From: Psychrobacter sp. AH5 | Lineage (GTDB): Bacteria; Pseudomonadota; Gammaproteobacteria; Pseudomonadales; Moraxellaceae | Reading direction: 5' to 3' | Length of the DNA: 64,000 bases | NCBI RefSeq assembly: GCF_040371085.1 | Contig: NZ_JAMBMT010000001.1 | Span: 558,001 to 622,000 of the forward strand | Shown here: in pieces, positions 37,681-47,774 of the stretch | Layout: the number at the start of each line of letters is the position of its first letter | Numbering within the stretch: position 1 is the stretch's first letter | The notes under the pieces: model-generated | The model's input: the letters and a program-made list of their open reading frames with translations, nothing else | Told to the model about the DNA's origin: nothing | Database searches by the model: none | Position numbers and translations under genes: made by a program

Positions 37681-39792
37681 ATGCGAATGCCCGAACCGCG
37701 CTCGTCGCGTCAGTTAAACCAATTGGCCACTCAGCTACAAGGCGAAGCTGAGATTGTTGGTGTCAATGCGTCTGGAACGCAAATATCGAGTCGCGCCTTT
37801 GAGATGGTCACTGACTTTGAGCCGGCAGGTGATCAGCCACAAGCAATCGAAAAACTGGTCAAAGGCATTAACGCTGGCATGGACGAGCAGTTGTTGCTTG
37901 GGGTGACCGGCTCTGGCAAGACTTATACCATGGCAAAGGTTATCTCTGAGTGCCAGCGCCCAACTATTATTATGGCGCATAATAAGACGCTAGCGGCGCA
38001 GTTATATGGCGAATTCAAGGCGTTTTTCCCCAATAACGCCGTTGAGTATTTTGTCAGCTATTATGATTACTATCAGCCTGAGGCTTATGTTGCCGCTAGT
38101 GATACTTTTATCGAAAAAGACAGCGCCATTAACGATCATATTGACCAGATGCGCCTGTCTGCAACGCGTGCCTTACTTGAGCGCCGTGATGCGATTATTG
38201 TCGCCTCGGTGTCTTGTATTTATGGTTTGGGCGATCCTGAGAGTTACCTAAAAATGCTGCTGCATATAGTGGTCGGCGATAAAATAGATCGTACGGCGAC
38301 TATTAAGCGTTTGGTAGAGATGCAATATACTCGTAATGAGCTGGATTTTGGCCGTGGTACTTATCGTTTACGCGGTGAGCTGCTAGATATTTATCCAGCT
38401 GAGTCCGAGCAGCTAGCGATTCGCGTGCATCTATTTGATGATGAGGTAGAAAAGATCACTTGGTTTGATCCTTTAACCGGCAAGACCGTACGTAGCGTAC
38501 CGCGTATTACGATTTATCCCAAATCGCATTATGTGACCCCGCGTAATCGTTTGGAGGCGGCTAGTCATACTATTCGAGCCGAGCTTGAGCCACGCCTTGA
38601 GTATTTTCGTGAGAATAATAAGCTCATTGAAGCGCAGCGTTTAAAAGAGCGTACCCAGTATGATCTAGAGATGATTCAGCAGCTTGGCTACTGTAATGGC
38701 ATTGAGAACTACTCGCAGCATCTCTCCGGTCGTCCCTGGGGAGAGGCGCCGCCGACACTCTTTGATTATATTCCAGAGGATGCGCTGCTATTTATCGACG
38801 AGTCGCATGTGACAGTCTCACAAGTTGGGGCGATGTACAAAGGCGATCGCTCGCGTAAAGAGAATCTAGTCAATTATGGCTTTCGTCTACCTAGTGCGAT
38901 GAATAATCGGCCGATGAAGTTTGAAGAGTGGGAGCGTATCAAGCCCAAAACCATCTATGTGAGCGCAACCCCTGCGGCTTATGAGCTTGAGCATAGCGAG
39001 CAGATAGTTGAGCAAGTGGTTCGTCCAACGGGTTTGATTGATCCTGAGATTGAGATTCGTCCGGTGCTGACTCAGGTCGATGATGTGCTATCGGAGATTA
39101 CCAAACGCCGTGAGCTTGATGAGCGCGTGCTTATTACTACCTTGACCAAACGTATGGCTGAAGATTTGACCAGTTATCTAAAAGAGTATGATATTAAGGT
39201 TGCTTATTTGCACTCGGACATCGATACCGTTGAGCGTATGCAAATCATTCATGAACTGCGTACCGGCGTGCATGATGTACTTGTCGGTATTAATCTATTG
39301 CGTGAAGGCTTAGATATGCCTGAGGTGTCATTAGTAGCAATATTTGATGCCGATAAAGAAGGCTTTTTGCGCTCTGAGCGCTCTTTAATTCAGACTATTG
39401 GCCGCGCGGCGCGTCACTTAAACGGCAAAGCTATCTTGTATGCTGATCGTATTACACCGAGCATGGAAAAAGCGATAGAGGAGACCGATCGTCGCCGCGA
39501 GAAGCAGATCGCTTTTAACCTTGAGCATAACATTACGCCAAGAGGCGCGCGCCGTAATGTCACTGACAAGATTGATACTGGTGAAGATTTGGATGCCAAT
39601 GATAATCAGGCAATTCCGGTCAAAAGCAATCTACCTGATGTCGATATCAGTATCCTTAGAAGCCCAGATTTGCTCGCCAAAGAGATCAATCGCTTGGAGA
39701 AACTAATGAAGCAGTTCTCGCGTGATTTAAAATTTGAAGATGCAGCCAAGACTCGCGATAAGGTGCTAGAGCTAAAAGCGCATCTGCTGTAG
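37681..39792 (+). CDS. uvrB: excinuclease ABC subunit B
   Basis: DNA-damage recognition helicase of nucleotide excision repair, loaded by UvrA and followed by UvrC. 703 residues, about 30 longer than usual because of an N-terminal extension before [17 protein letters not shown]. Walker A is [14 protein letters not shown], and the beta-hairpin region [20 protein letters not shown] is intact. [20 protein letters not shown] contains the DEAD-like box. [20 protein letters not shown] and [13 protein letters not shown] are the C-terminal helicase motifs. The UVR domain at the end ([17 protein letters not shown]) is present. I see no obvious LexA-type box upstream. Confidence 0.96.
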   Translation: MRMPEPRSSRQLNQLATQLQGEAEIVGVNASGTQISSRAFEMVTDFEPAGDQPQAIEKLVKGINAGMDEQLLLGVTGSGKTYTMAKVISECQRPTIIMAHNKTLAAQLYGEFKAFFPNNAVEYFVSYYDYYQPEAYVAASDTFIEKDSAINDHIDQMRLSATRALLERRDAIIVASVSCIYGLGDPESYLKMLLHIVVGDKIDRTATIKRLVEMQYTRNELDFGRGTYRLRGELLDIYPAESEQLAIRVHLFDDEVEKITWFDPLTGKTVRSVPRITIYPKSHYVTPRNRLEAASHTIRAELEPRLEYFRENNKLIEAQRLKERTQYDLEMIQQLGYCNGIENYSQHLSGRPWGEAPPTLFDYIPEDALLFIDESHVTVSQVGAMYKGDRSRKENLVNYGFRLPSAMNNRPMKFEEWERIKPKTIYVSATPAAYELEHSEQIVEQVVRPTGLIDPEIEIRPVLTQVDDVLSEITKRRELDERVLITTLTKRMAEDLTSYLKEYDIKVAYLHSDIDTVERMQIIHELRTGVHDVLVGINLLREGLDMPEVSLVAIFDADKEGFLRSERSLIQTIGRAARHLNGKAILYADRITPSMEKAIEETDRRREKQIAFNLEHNITPRGARRNVTDKIDTGEDLDANDNQAIPVKSNLPDVDISILRSPDLLAKEINRLEKLMKQFSRDLKFEDAAKTRDKVLELKAHLL

Positions 39793-39837
39793 AGGGCCAT
39801 AAAATCTTCAATATAATAGTTTGAGAGCGAAAAATAG

Positions 39838-39870
39838 AGCGAGTTAACTTATAGTTGGTTCGCTTTTTTT
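39838..39870 (+). terminator. terminator of uvrB
   Basis: AGCGAGTTAAC pairs with GTTGGTTCGCT, including three G-U pairs, around a 5-base loop, and is followed by seven T residues. The rest of the gap to 40152 shows nothing else. Confidence 0.8.
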
Positions 39871-40152
39871 TAGCTTTATCTTTTTCTATAGCCTATACTA
39901 GTAACGAATGTAGCTTATTCTCTTCATCCTAAAAATATCTTATTGTTCTTACTAACCCTAAACGCAGTTTTACACTTTTTATCTTAAAAATAGCAAGGTT
40001 ATCTTATAGTATAAGTTAATAAATTATTATCTAATTGCCGTCAGAAGATAGCAGAATTAAAGAGGATTAGCCCTATAATTTAGGCGTCATAAGTCCTAAG
40101 TGGCCTCAATAAAATAAACCATAAATACAATAAATATTAGGAGTAATACAGT

Positions 40153-40533
40153 ATGGATGTCAAAGCATTATTTAAAAAGGGGATTGAAAAAGAATTACTC
40201 GACGTTGATGATTATATTTTTATGCCTGAACGTGTAGATATGGTCATTGACGATGGTAACTTGATTTGTGTATTAAACAGTGATGGTAGCGTAAACATCT
40301 TTTATTCCAAAGACGGCATAACAGATGTAAGAGCGGCGGCTCGTAAGCATCCCTTTACTGAATTCGAAACTGAGCTGCATCATGGTATTTATGATGATGT
40401 TATAGAGGACTTAGTAGATGGGGTGAACGATATTATAAACAGTCACTCAAAATACTTTCGCATTAGTAAAGTCCTGCCTATGGCTGCTGCCTTAGGAAGC
40501 GAGCAAGTGATTACTGACGCTGACAAATATTAG
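40153..40533 (+). CDS. hypothetical protein
   Basis: 126-residue protein that I do not recognise. It has a good ribosome site (AGGAGTAATACAGT) and its own terminator downstream, so it is a real monocistronic gene. The chain is acidic (VDMVIDDGNLICVLNSDGSV, then HHGIYDDVIEDLVDGVNDII) with alternating strand and helix, no signal peptide and no membrane helix. The last 20 residues are mildly hydrophobic. Cytoplasmic location is likely; nothing in the neighbours (uvrB, a lipoprotein) points to a function. Confidence 0.7.
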   Translation: MDVKALFKKGIEKELLDVDDYIFMPERVDMVIDDGNLICVLNSDGSVNIFYSKDGITDVRAAARKHPFTEFETELHHGIYDDVIEDLVDGVNDIINSHSKYFRISKVLPMAAALGSEQVITDADKY

Positions 40534-40624
40534 TAACGCTAATCGTATTTGCGACTTGAGTTGAATGGCAACTGCTAAATAATAGCGCTATCTTGTTTTT
40601 GTGCGCCAAAGATATACTAAAAAG

Positions 40625-40663
40625 CGCAGCATAGTCTTTAAGATGACTGGGCTGCGTTTTTTT
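40625..40663 (+). terminator. terminator of the hypothetical gene
   Basis: CGCAGC pairs with GCTGCG, with an inner AGTC/GACT stem, followed by seven T residues. Confidence 0.85.
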
Positions 40664-40749
40664 ATGGATAACAGACTATCGTCAAGTAAAAATAAAATCG
40701 ATATACTAGATTTATCGACATACTATACCTAGAGTATAGCAACTCTACT

Positions 40750-41136
40750 CTAGCCAACGATACTGCCATAACAGCTTTGTAACGATTTTGCCACTACTCT
40801 TGCTACTAGCTGAGTGCGGTAGCTAGGATCAATTGCTGCATTACCTAACTCTACGAGCGTCACTTGCTGCGGCGCTTGCTCACTGACGCAGCCGCATACT
40901 CTAGCTTTGATAGCTTCTTCTTGGCTATCGCTCATAGCAGCACTAGCAATACGCCAAGCGCTCTGCTTTTCAATCTGACTGCGGCATTGATTATCGATAG
41001 CCGCTTTAAAGACATTCATACCAATCTCATTGGCAGTGCCGATAGCGTTGCCCGCATTATTATTAGCGCCTGTTGCTGCACAGCCAGCTAAAGTAACAGT
41101 AGCTAGCAAGGTGTTGGAGATTAATAGTTTATTCAT
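40750..41136 (-). CDS. small predicted lipoprotein
   Basis: 128 residues starting at Met 41136 (MNKLLISNTLLATVTLAGC); the frame is open a further 12 codons but the lipoprotein signal fixes the start. The lipobox is LAGC and the mature N-terminus AATGANNNAGNAIG is Asn/Gly/Ala-rich. A helical part with three more cysteines (DNQCRSQIEKQ, then ARVCGCVSEQ) and a final cysteine near the C-terminus suggest disulphide bonds in the periplasm. Family unknown to me. It follows a terminator on the same strand, so it is transcribed separately from the gene at 41331. Confidence 0.75.
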   Translation of the reverse strand: MNKLLISNTLLATVTLAGCAATGANNNAGNAIGTANEIGMNVFKAAIDNQCRSQIEKQSAWRIASAAMSDSQEEAIKARVCGCVSEQAPQQVTLVELGNAAIDPSYRTQLVARVVAKSLQSCYGSIVG

Positions 41137-41251
41137 CAGTATATCCCTGTAGATAGAATTAATAGTAAGCAAAATAATACCCTAATTTAGGTAGGGGAAG
41201 TGAGCGCTAATAGTGACTAGTCTAAAATCGATTAGCCTAAAACAGATCAGA

Positions 41252-41288
41252 TAAAAAAACCAGTTAAGAGCATTGTCTTAACTGGTTT
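41252..41288 (-). terminator. terminator of the DUF697-like gene
   Basis: A perfect 13-bp inverted repeat, AAACCAGTTAAGA with TCTTAACTGGTTT, around a 6-base loop, with a T run on the minus strand. Confidence 0.9.
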
Positions 41289-41330
41289 ATTGTCTATGAT
41301 TTGCCTATTACTCGCTAAAAACTATGGTGT

Positions 41331-41846
41331 TTAGACATTTTTGCTACTTTCTCTTTGCTGAATGTCTTTTGCTAATTTGTAGCACTCATCAATATGATCG
41401 CTAGCTATCTTTTTGAAAATAGTATAACCCATAGTCGCGGCAACTAGTTGCCCGCCTAATGGTACAAATTTAGTCACTTGTTTAGCGGCAATTCGACCTC
41501 CAAACCCTTGAATAGTTTTTTTGACGATACCACGCGTCGCCATCAAGCCAGCAAAATCAACCGTACGGTTTTTTAGCTCTTTCCAGTGAATAGCGCGCGA
41601 CTCAAGATCAACCGCCCCTCTACGATTCTCTAGTAAACCAAAACGCTCACTAATCTCTGGTAATAGCATGGTTAGCATACTAGCATCAACAGCGACATCA
41701 AAAAAAGGAATAGGCACTATCGCTACACCAGCGGAGATTCTGGCACGCTTCTTAATTAATTTCAGACACTCTTTTTTTACCTCATCTAGATCTAGATTGG
41801 GGTCAATAGTGTTAGGAAGCTTTTCGGCAGTAGGGGTGGTTTTCAT
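41331..41846 (-). CDS. DUF697-like hydrophobic protein
   Basis: 171-residue protein resembling the DUF697 group, a helical region often fused to or encoded beside GTPases. Residues about 25-70 carry LIKKRARISAGVAIVPIPFF followed by DVAVDASMLTMLLPEISERF. The second half has two Gly-rich hydrophobic helices (IVKKTIQGFGGRIAAKQVTK, then FVPLGGQLVAATMGYTIFKK). It could sit at the inner membrane. AAGGATAATTTT precedes the ATG. Family resemblance is by eye; no GTPase gene is adjacent. The 331-base gap upstream shows nothing recognisable. Confidence 0.6.
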   Translation of the reverse strand: MKTTPTAEKLPNTIDPNLDLDEVKKECLKLIKKRARISAGVAIVPIPFFDVAVDASMLTMLLPEISERFGLLENRRGAVDLESRAIHWKELKNRTVDFAGLMATRGIVKKTIQGFGGRIAAKQVTKFVPLGGQLVAATMGYTIFKKIASDHIDECYKLAKDIQQRESSKNV

Positions 41847-42177
41847 AAAATTATCCTTATAAAGTCGTGCAAAAGTTAATGACTAATTAAATTAATGGTC
41901 TGATTATTTAAGTTAGTATCATTTTAGGAGTTTATCAGCGCCATACAATCCCAGCTTTGTAGCAAATTGCAAAAAAATAGCTAAAAAGTACACGGTTTTT
42001 GTAACGATTATCCTTAGACTGCTTATCTAGTAGCTAGTTAAGACTCACAATAGCATAAGTTCAGTAGCCTGAATCTAGATACGGGTAAATTACGGAGTAA
42101 ATGCTCATCAATTAGCCGTTAAATTAACGTTTAAAATTAACATTGTGGCTAATGATTAAAGTCAGTAGAATACCGCT

Positions 42178-44010
42178 ATGCTAAATTTAATCCCTCGATT
42201 TACCGGCACTCGCATTGACGAGCTGCCCACCGCGCTACAATCGCTAGCTGCCCAATCTTTTACTCTTGCTCGGCTCTATGCTGGACGCGGTATTACCGAT
42301 CCAGATGAGCTGCAGACGAGTTTATCCGCCTTGCTGCCTGCTGAGGACTTGTATGGTGTCACTGAGGCGGTGCGTTTGCTTGATGAGGCTATTGATAATC
42401 ATCAGCGTATCTTAATCGTTGGCGACTTTGATTGCGATGGGGCTACTAGTACGGCGCTGATGATGCGCGCATTAACGGCTATGGGCGCTAAAGTAGATTT
42501 TTTGGTGCCGGATCGCTTTAAATATGGTTATGGTTTGACGCCTGAGATTGTTGAGCTAGGTATAGTAACTTATCAGCCAGAGGTCATCGTCACCGTTGAT
42601 AATGGTATCTCAAGTACCGATGGCGTAGCACGCGCGCAAGCGGATGGCATTACAGTGATTATTACCGATCATCATCTGACTACTAAGGCGACGCCGCCTG
42701 CTGAAGCGGTAGTCAATCCCAATCAATTGGACTGCACCTTTGCTAGCAAGGCTTTGGTAGGTGTTGGGGTCGCGTTTTATGTGTTAGGCCGGTTGGCTAA
42801 ATTACGCCGAGAGGCTGGCAAGTCCACGGTACAAGTTAGCCAATATCTAGACTTAGTGGCGCTTGGCACTATCGCAGATGTCGGCGTACTCGATAAAAAC
42901 AACCGTATCCTTGTGCATCATGGACTAAACGCCATTCGCCAAGGACGCTGCTGTATCGGCATCTTAGCGCTACTTGAACAAGCGGGCCGTGATGCTAAGC
43001 AATTACAGGCGCAAGATTTTGGTTTTGTATTAGGGCCACGGATTAATGCTGCCGGTCGCATGGATAATATGCGTATCGGTGTTGAATGTTTATTGACCGA
43101 TGATTGGGCCTGCGCGCAGCGTTTAGCGCACGAGCTTGAGCTTCTTAACCGCAGTCGCCGGCAAGTAGAAGGCGAGATGCGCACGCAAGCCGATAACATT
43201 GTGCAGGGTTTAGCTGAGAGTAGCGCAGATAGTGATAATGATTTGGAGGAGGGCGATGACACTATTATTATCTCTAAAACCATTGCCTCTAAAGCTCAGC
43301 AAAATTCTGTTATCAATGATAAGCGCAGTATTGTCCTGTATCAAGATGACTGGCATCAAGGGGTTATCGGTATCGTGGCTGGACGCTTAAAAGAAAGCCA
43401 CTATCGCCCTAGTATTGTCTTTGCGCCGGCTGATACGACGCGTACAGGAGCAGATGATGCGATCAAAGGGTCTGCGCGCTCGATAGCCGGGGTGCATATT
43501 CGTGACGCTATTGAGCAGGTCGCCGAGCGATATCCCAGCCTTATCACTCATTTTGGCGGACACGCGATGGCAGCAGGCTTGACTATTAAGCGCCGCAATT
43601 TTGAGGCTTTTGTTGAGGCTTTTGATGAGGTGATATCGCAGCTTGATGACGAGGTATTCGCTGAGCAAAAATTCACCGACGGCGCGTTGCAAGCGAGCGA
43701 TTTTAGCTTAGCGTTTGCTGAGCATTTAGCCGATGCTAGCATTTGGGGTCATGGCTTTGCTCCACCAATATTTGATGGACTATTTGAGGTATTAAGCTTT
43801 AAGATATTAAAGGATAAACACCTCAAACTATCGCTTCGTTATCCGGGTGTACAATATCCTATTGAAGCTATTTATTTTAATTTTGATAATGACCATTGGG
43901 ATTATCGCGCAGCAGAGGTACATATCTTATTTCAGCTTGATATCAATGAATGGAATGGTAAGCAAAGCCTGCAGCTAATGATAAAAGATTTGGCGGTGAC
44001 TAAGCGTTGA
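42178..44010 (+). CDS. recJ: single-strand-specific 5'-3' exonuclease RecJ
   Basis: DHH-superfamily exonuclease in RecF-pathway recombination and mismatch repair. 610 residues, slightly longer than E. coli RecJ, in part because of an acidic insert near residues 345-370 (SSADSDNDLEEGDD). The catalytic motifs are in order: ILIVGDFDCDGATSTALMMR, VTVDNGISS, VIITDHHLTT, and LGTIADVGVLDKNNR. The DHHA1 domain appears as HFGGHAMAAGLTIKR. The ribosome site is weak (ATACCGCT). It is convergent with the TRIC gene at 44084. Confidence 0.94.
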   Translation: MLNLIPRFTGTRIDELPTALQSLAAQSFTLARLYAGRGITDPDELQTSLSALLPAEDLYGVTEAVRLLDEAIDNHQRILIVGDFDCDGATSTALMMRALTAMGAKVDFLVPDRFKYGYGLTPEIVELGIVTYQPEVIVTVDNGISSTDGVARAQADGITVIITDHHLTTKATPPAEAVVNPNQLDCTFASKALVGVGVAFYVLGRLAKLRREAGKSTVQVSQYLDLVALGTIADVGVLDKNNRILVHHGLNAIRQGRCCIGILALLEQAGRDAKQLQAQDFGFVLGPRINAAGRMDNMRIGVECLLTDDWACAQRLAHELELLNRSRRQVEGEMRTQADNIVQGLAESSADSDNDLEEGDDTIIISKTIASKAQQNSVINDKRSIVLYQDDWHQGVIGIVAGRLKESHYRPSIVFAPADTTRTGADDAIKGSARSIAGVHIRDAIEQVAERYPSLITHFGGHAMAAGLTIKRRNFEAFVEAFDEVISQLDDEVFAEQKFTDGALQASDFSLAFAEHLADASIWGHGFAPPIFDGLFEVLSFKILKDKHLKLSLRYPGVQYPIEAIYFNFDNDHWDYRAAEVHILFQLDINEWNGKQSLQLMIKDLAVTKR

Positions 44011-44083
44011 GGGCGCACTAAAGCTTTTAACCATTGAAGCTTTTAACGCGTCTTTTTAAGTCGTTAACTTGCGTTTTTATAGA

Positions 44084-44779
44084 CTATAAACTGGCTTTCT
44101 TAATTAAGCTAATATCTGGAAAATACCAATCATGTTGTACGGCCAACATACGAATAGAGAAGATAGTAAGCATCGTCAAGGACTGCGTTATCCAAGAAGG
44201 GATATCCATTACCTGCAGCACAAAGTATAAAATACCGCCAATAATGGCTGGAGTAATATAAAGCTCGCGCTGTAATACCAGCGGAATCTCATTACATAGC
44301 ATGTCACGGATGACTGTACCAAATAAAATGTTTAATACGCCAAGTAAAATACAAACTGGAATATTAGCGCCCATCTCTTGTGCCACTTGAATACCAATTA
44401 GAGTAAATATTGCAAGCGCCAAGCCATCAAATAGCTTCAACAGACCATCGACATGACGCGCTTTGGGATTACAAAACATCTGAAAGCCAACCGAGGTAAT
44501 AGTGATAATCAGCAAATAATTCATATTTACCATCCAAAACAGCGGATAGCGATTAAGAATAATATCACGGGCGGTAGGGCCACTAATGGCAGCAATCATC
44601 GCCACCAAAATACAGCCAAAGGCATCGAAGTTCTTATGCTTAGCTAGAATCGTCCCTGAGACACTACAGGCAAAAATACCAAACATCTCTAGCCAAAACA
44701 TAAATGAGGTCGGCTCAAAACGAGTTACAAACTCTGGGGTAAGCGCCTGCGGTGGTAGCTGAGTTAAGGTGCTGATCAT
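44084..44779 (-). CDS. TRIC / UPF0126 cation-channel family protein, paralogue 1
   Basis: 231-residue inner-membrane protein with seven predicted helices, belonging to the trimeric intracellular cation channel family (two inverted UPF0126 repeats). Each repeat has a Gly-rich kink: ACSVSGTILAKHKNFDAFG with AISGPTARDIILNRYPLFWM in the first, and GVLNILFGTVIRDMLCNEIP in the second. Relatives are K+/monovalent-cation channels. It lies 47 bases after a second gene of the same family, to which it is clearly similar (NEIPLVLQRELYI against NEIPLLLQREIYI). The first repeat reads SGPTARD where most members have GGG(T/V)RD. Confidence 0.88.
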   Translation of the reverse strand: MISTLTQLPPQALTPEFVTRFEPTSFMFWLEMFGIFACSVSGTILAKHKNFDAFGCILVAMIAAISGPTARDIILNRYPLFWMVNMNYLLIITITSVGFQMFCNPKARHVDGLLKLFDGLALAIFTLIGIQVAQEMGANIPVCILLGVLNILFGTVIRDMLCNEIPLVLQRELYITPAIIGGILYFVLQVMDIPSWITQSLTMLTIFSIRMLAVQHDWYFPDISLIKKASL

Positions 44780-44826
44780 AAAGGTAGAGGTTCACAAAAA
44801 CATGCCTAAGCTGACAATTAGTGATA

Positions 44827-45462
44827 TTAGTCAACTAAGCGGATAGAAGGTAGATGCCAATCAAAGCGTAGCGCAAGCATGCGTACTGCAAAGATGACGC
44901 CAAGCATAATAAATTCGTTAATTCCGGGATTGACGCCGAAATAATCAAGCAATAAATAAGTCACTGAACCGGCAATACTAGCGGAGATGTAGATCTCTCG
45001 TTGCAGCAGTAGCGGTATCTCATTGCAAATAATATCACGCAGTAAACCACCAATAATAGCCGTCCAAACTCCCATCATAATAGCAATCAGCGGTGACATA
45101 TCTTGGTTTAGTGCAACTTTGAAGCCAATGACACTAAAGGCGGCAAGCCCTATAGCGTCAAACAGTTTTAGCGCATTATCAATTTTATGATACAGATGAA
45201 AGAAGATTTGCAAAACCAGCGAGGTTATGGTGATGACGATGACATAGTTCAGATCGGTCATCCAAAATAGCGGATGGCGATCTAACACCAAATCGCGTAC
45301 TGTACCACCGCCGATAGCATTAACCATCGAGACCAAGATACAACCAGCGATATCGAAGCCTTTGTGCTGAGCGAGTAGAGTGCCGGCAATAGCGCAAGCA
45401 ACAATACCTACCATATCTAATAGGTATAATAAAATATCAGGAAAAATTAAATCATTAACCAT
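44827..45462 (-). CDS. TRIC / UPF0126 cation-channel family protein, paralogue 2
   Basis: 211 residues, seven predicted helices, same family as the next gene. The first repeat motif is ACAIAGTLLAQHKGFDIAG with AIGGGTVRDLVLDRHPLFWM, the canonical form; the second is IIGGLLRDIICNEIPLLLQR. It is 20 residues shorter than paralogue 1, lacking the N-terminal leader. AGGTAA precedes the start. Likely co-transcribed with paralogue 1; the two could form homotrimers or heterotrimers. Confidence 0.88.
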   Translation of the reverse strand: MVNDLIFPDILLYLLDMVGIVACAIAGTLLAQHKGFDIAGCILVSMVNAIGGGTVRDLVLDRHPLFWMTDLNYVIVITITSLVLQIFFHLYHKIDNALKLFDAIGLAAFSVIGFKVALNQDMSPLIAIMMGVWTAIIGGLLRDIICNEIPLLLQREIYISASIAGSVTYLLLDYFGVNPGINEFIMLGVIFAVRMLALRFDWHLPSIRLVD

Positions 45463-45550
45463 TTTATTTACCTATTTCCATGATATTTAGTCAAATATAA
45501 AAGCAATACTTTATAAGAGCAATACTCAATACTCAATACCGATTATAGCG

Positions 45551-46660
45551 CTAACCATCTTTAGCAAATAGTATTAAGCCTAATATAATAAGGGCAATGC
45601 CTACTAGTCCCATCGCTGAAGGTAGATCATTACTAAGAAACAGCATACCGCCCATCAATGCAAAGATGACCTCACTAGCTTGGGTGGAGTCAACACCAGC
45701 GACCTCACTCGAAGTCACCGCTTTCTCGCGTGCATAAAGAAATATACTAGTCGCGCCAACGCCTGCTAATAGAGCTACTAGCAAGGTATTGAACAACTGT
45801 GAGGAGCTAGGGGCTTCTGGGCGCACTATAATGCCTAACAATAGCCAAAATGGCAAACTTCCTAAGGACATTAGCCAGACTTTGTTAAAAGCATTTTGTA
45901 ATAAGTCCGTTTCGATAGCGGGAATACGGCTGATTAACTTTTGTAATTTGGAGGACTGCTGCTCAATTTTGGCAGCCGGTTCATGGGAGTAAGGTAGACT
46001 AATGGTAGGAGTGGTAAAATCGTTAGTATCAGCGGCGTCATTAGCAGCGACTGTTAAAAAAGGCTCTGCAGCCATGCGCTGCCGAGAATTATAAGAGACT
46101 TGCCAGACCAGCTGATTGCCAATCGGATAACAAAATGCTGCGAGCAAGGCAGGTAAAGCGCCAAACAGTAGCATCTCCGACATAGAAGGGGTTGCCAAAG
46201 CTGCTGCTGCAGTAGCGCGTAGTCCCTCGCTGACATTGACTAACACCACGCCAATAAACACTAGTATGGCATAAAAGATAAACTTTTTATCAAAGCGCTG
46301 ACCAAATGCCAATAGCACTAATAAGCTTGTGACCACCGTAAACATAAAAGTCGCTGCGACCACCCAACCAGCAACATGGTCGCCGGCATAGCAGATACCC
46401 GTATAAAAAACGCCAAAACCAATACTGCCAGTCAAACACCAAAAGCGCCAATGCTGCGCAAAAATAGCGCTTAGTGCTTTGATGCGTCCAAAGCCGTGTG
46501 GTACAACGATAATTAAGCTCAATATCAGCCACATAAATAAGTAGCGCAGACTAGCTGACCAAAACCAATGCCCACCTGCGCTACTCATAGCCTCATTCAA
46601 TATAAAGGTTGAGCTAAAAAGCGCACCTGCTAATAACCCAAGCAAAATGAGTTTTACCAT
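45551..46660 (-). CDS. EmrE-superfamily (DMT) efflux transporter
   Basis: 369-residue inner-membrane protein with about ten helices, of the multidrug resistance efflux transporter group in the drug/metabolite transporter superfamily. The N-terminus LLGLLAGALFSSTFILNEAM and the pair of repeats with FWCLTGSIGFGVFYTGICYA and GWVVAATFMFTVVTSLLVLL fit. A hydrophilic loop of about 60 residues (NSRQRMAAEPFLTVAANDAA to KLQKLISRIPAIETDL) separates two halves. The C-terminus has ASEVIFALMGGMLFLSNDLP. AAGGATACAAGG is a good ribosome site. Substrate unknown. The short spacer before paralogue 2 contains CAATACT repeated three to four times (45504-45540). Confidence 0.82.
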   Translation of the reverse strand: MVKLILLGLLAGALFSSTFILNEAMSSAGGHWFWSASLRYLFMWLILSLIIVVPHGFGRIKALSAIFAQHWRFWCLTGSIGFGVFYTGICYAGDHVAGWVVAATFMFTVVTSLLVLLAFGQRFDKKFIFYAILVFIGVVLVNVSEGLRATAAAALATPSMSEMLLFGALPALLAAFCYPIGNQLVWQVSYNSRQRMAAEPFLTVAANDAADTNDFTTPTISLPYSHEPAAKIEQQSSKLQKLISRIPAIETDLLQNAFNKVWLMSLGSLPFWLLLGIIVRPEAPSSSQLFNTLLVALLAGVGATSIFLYAREKAVTSSEVAGVDSTQASEVIFALMGGMLFLSNDLPSAMGLVGIALIILGLILFAKDG

Positions 46661-46822
46661 CCTTGTATCCTTACGCTTTTTGGCTGCTCTGAGACTGTTG
46701 ACATCGACTTTGCCAAACCTAAGATAATCATGCTCAGTAGAGCAGAGAGCGATTATCCATAATGATTTTGCAAACGATGAATTATAACGTAAGTGGCTCT
46801 ACTAAACAGTAGAGTAAACCGG

Positions 46823-46859
46823 AAAAAAGATGCTAAGCATAACCTTGAGCATCTTTTTT
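46823..46859 (-). terminator. terminator of dapD
   Basis: A perfect 12-bp inverted repeat, AAAAAAGATGCT with AGCATCTTTTTT, around a 13-base loop; symmetric, so active on either strand. Confidence 0.9.
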
Positions 46860-46902
46860 AGTATAAGCACAAAATAAATTGAGAACTACCAAACCGTCTC
46901 GT

Positions 46903-47724
46903 TTAATCTAAGCGTAGTAAGTCATTAACTGCGGTCTTAGCACGGGTTTGTGCATCGACTTTTTTGACGATGATAGCCGCGTACAAGCTATGAGTGCCGT
47001 CTTCTGAAGGCAAGCTACCGGGCACTACTACTGAGCCTGCTGGCACACGGCCGCGATGAATCTCGCCCGTTTCACGATCATAAATACGCGTTGATTGACC
47101 GATATAGACGCCCATAGAGATCACTGCGCCTTCCTCGATGATCACGCCTTCAACGATTTCAGAGCGCGCACCGATGAAGCAATTATCCTCGATGATAGTA
47201 GGATTGGCTTGTAGCGGCTCTAACACACCGCCGATACCAACGCCGCCTGATAAATGCACGTTTTTACCGATTTGTGCACAAGATCCGACGGTTGCCCAAG
47301 TATCAACCATAGCGCCTTGATCGACATAAGCGCCAATGTTGACGTAGGACGGCATGAGTACCGCACCAGCTGCGATGTAGGAGCCTTTACGCGCTACCGC
47401 TGGTGGCACAACGCGCACGCCCGCTTCTTTAAATTGGGCCGCTGTCCAATCAGCAAATTTAGTCGGCACTCTGTCATAAAACTGTACATGCTCGCCGGCA
47501 GCTTGCACATAATTGTCATTGAGGCGAAAAGATAATAGCACTGCTTTTTTGGCCCATTGATTGACCACCCACTGGCCCTCTTTTTTTTCAGCGACACGCA
47601 AACTACCATTATCTAATTGCTCAAGTACTTGCTCGATAGCTGCCCGCACCTCTGATGGCATATTAGCTGGGCTATAGTCGTTGCGGTTTTCAAAAGCTTG
47701 CTCAATGGTTTGTTGTAATGACAT
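46903..47724 (-). CDS. dapD: 2,3,4,5-tetrahydropyridine-2,6-dicarboxylate N-succinyltransferase
   Basis: Succinyl-CoA-dependent step of the diaminopimelate/lysine pathway, needed for peptidoglycan. 273 residues, normal length. The N-terminal helical domain is followed by the left-handed beta-helix of hexapeptide repeats ([20 protein letters not shown], then [20 protein letters not shown] and [20 protein letters not shown]). [20 protein letters not shown] and the C-terminal [16 protein letters not shown] also match. Ribosome site AAGGATTTTT. The hydrolase upstream on the same strand is 50 bases away and may be co-transcribed. Confidence 0.96.
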   Translation of the reverse strand: MSLQQTIEQAFENRNDYSPANMPSEVRAAIEQVLEQLDNGSLRVAEKKEGQWVVNQWAKKAVLLSFRLNDNYVQAAGEHVQFYDRVPTKFADWTAAQFKEAGVRVVPPAVARKGSYIAAGAVLMPSYVNIGAYVDQGAMVDTWATVGSCAQIGKNVHLSGGVGIGGVLEPLQANPTIIEDNCFIGARSEIVEGVIIEEGAVISMGVYIGQSTRIYDRETGEIHRGRVPAGSVVVPGSLPSEDGTHSLYAAIIVKKVDAQTRAKTAVNDLLRLD

Positions 47725-47774
47725 AAAAATCCTTAAAGGTTGATGAACAAAGTTAAAAACGTAGTTGATACGCT

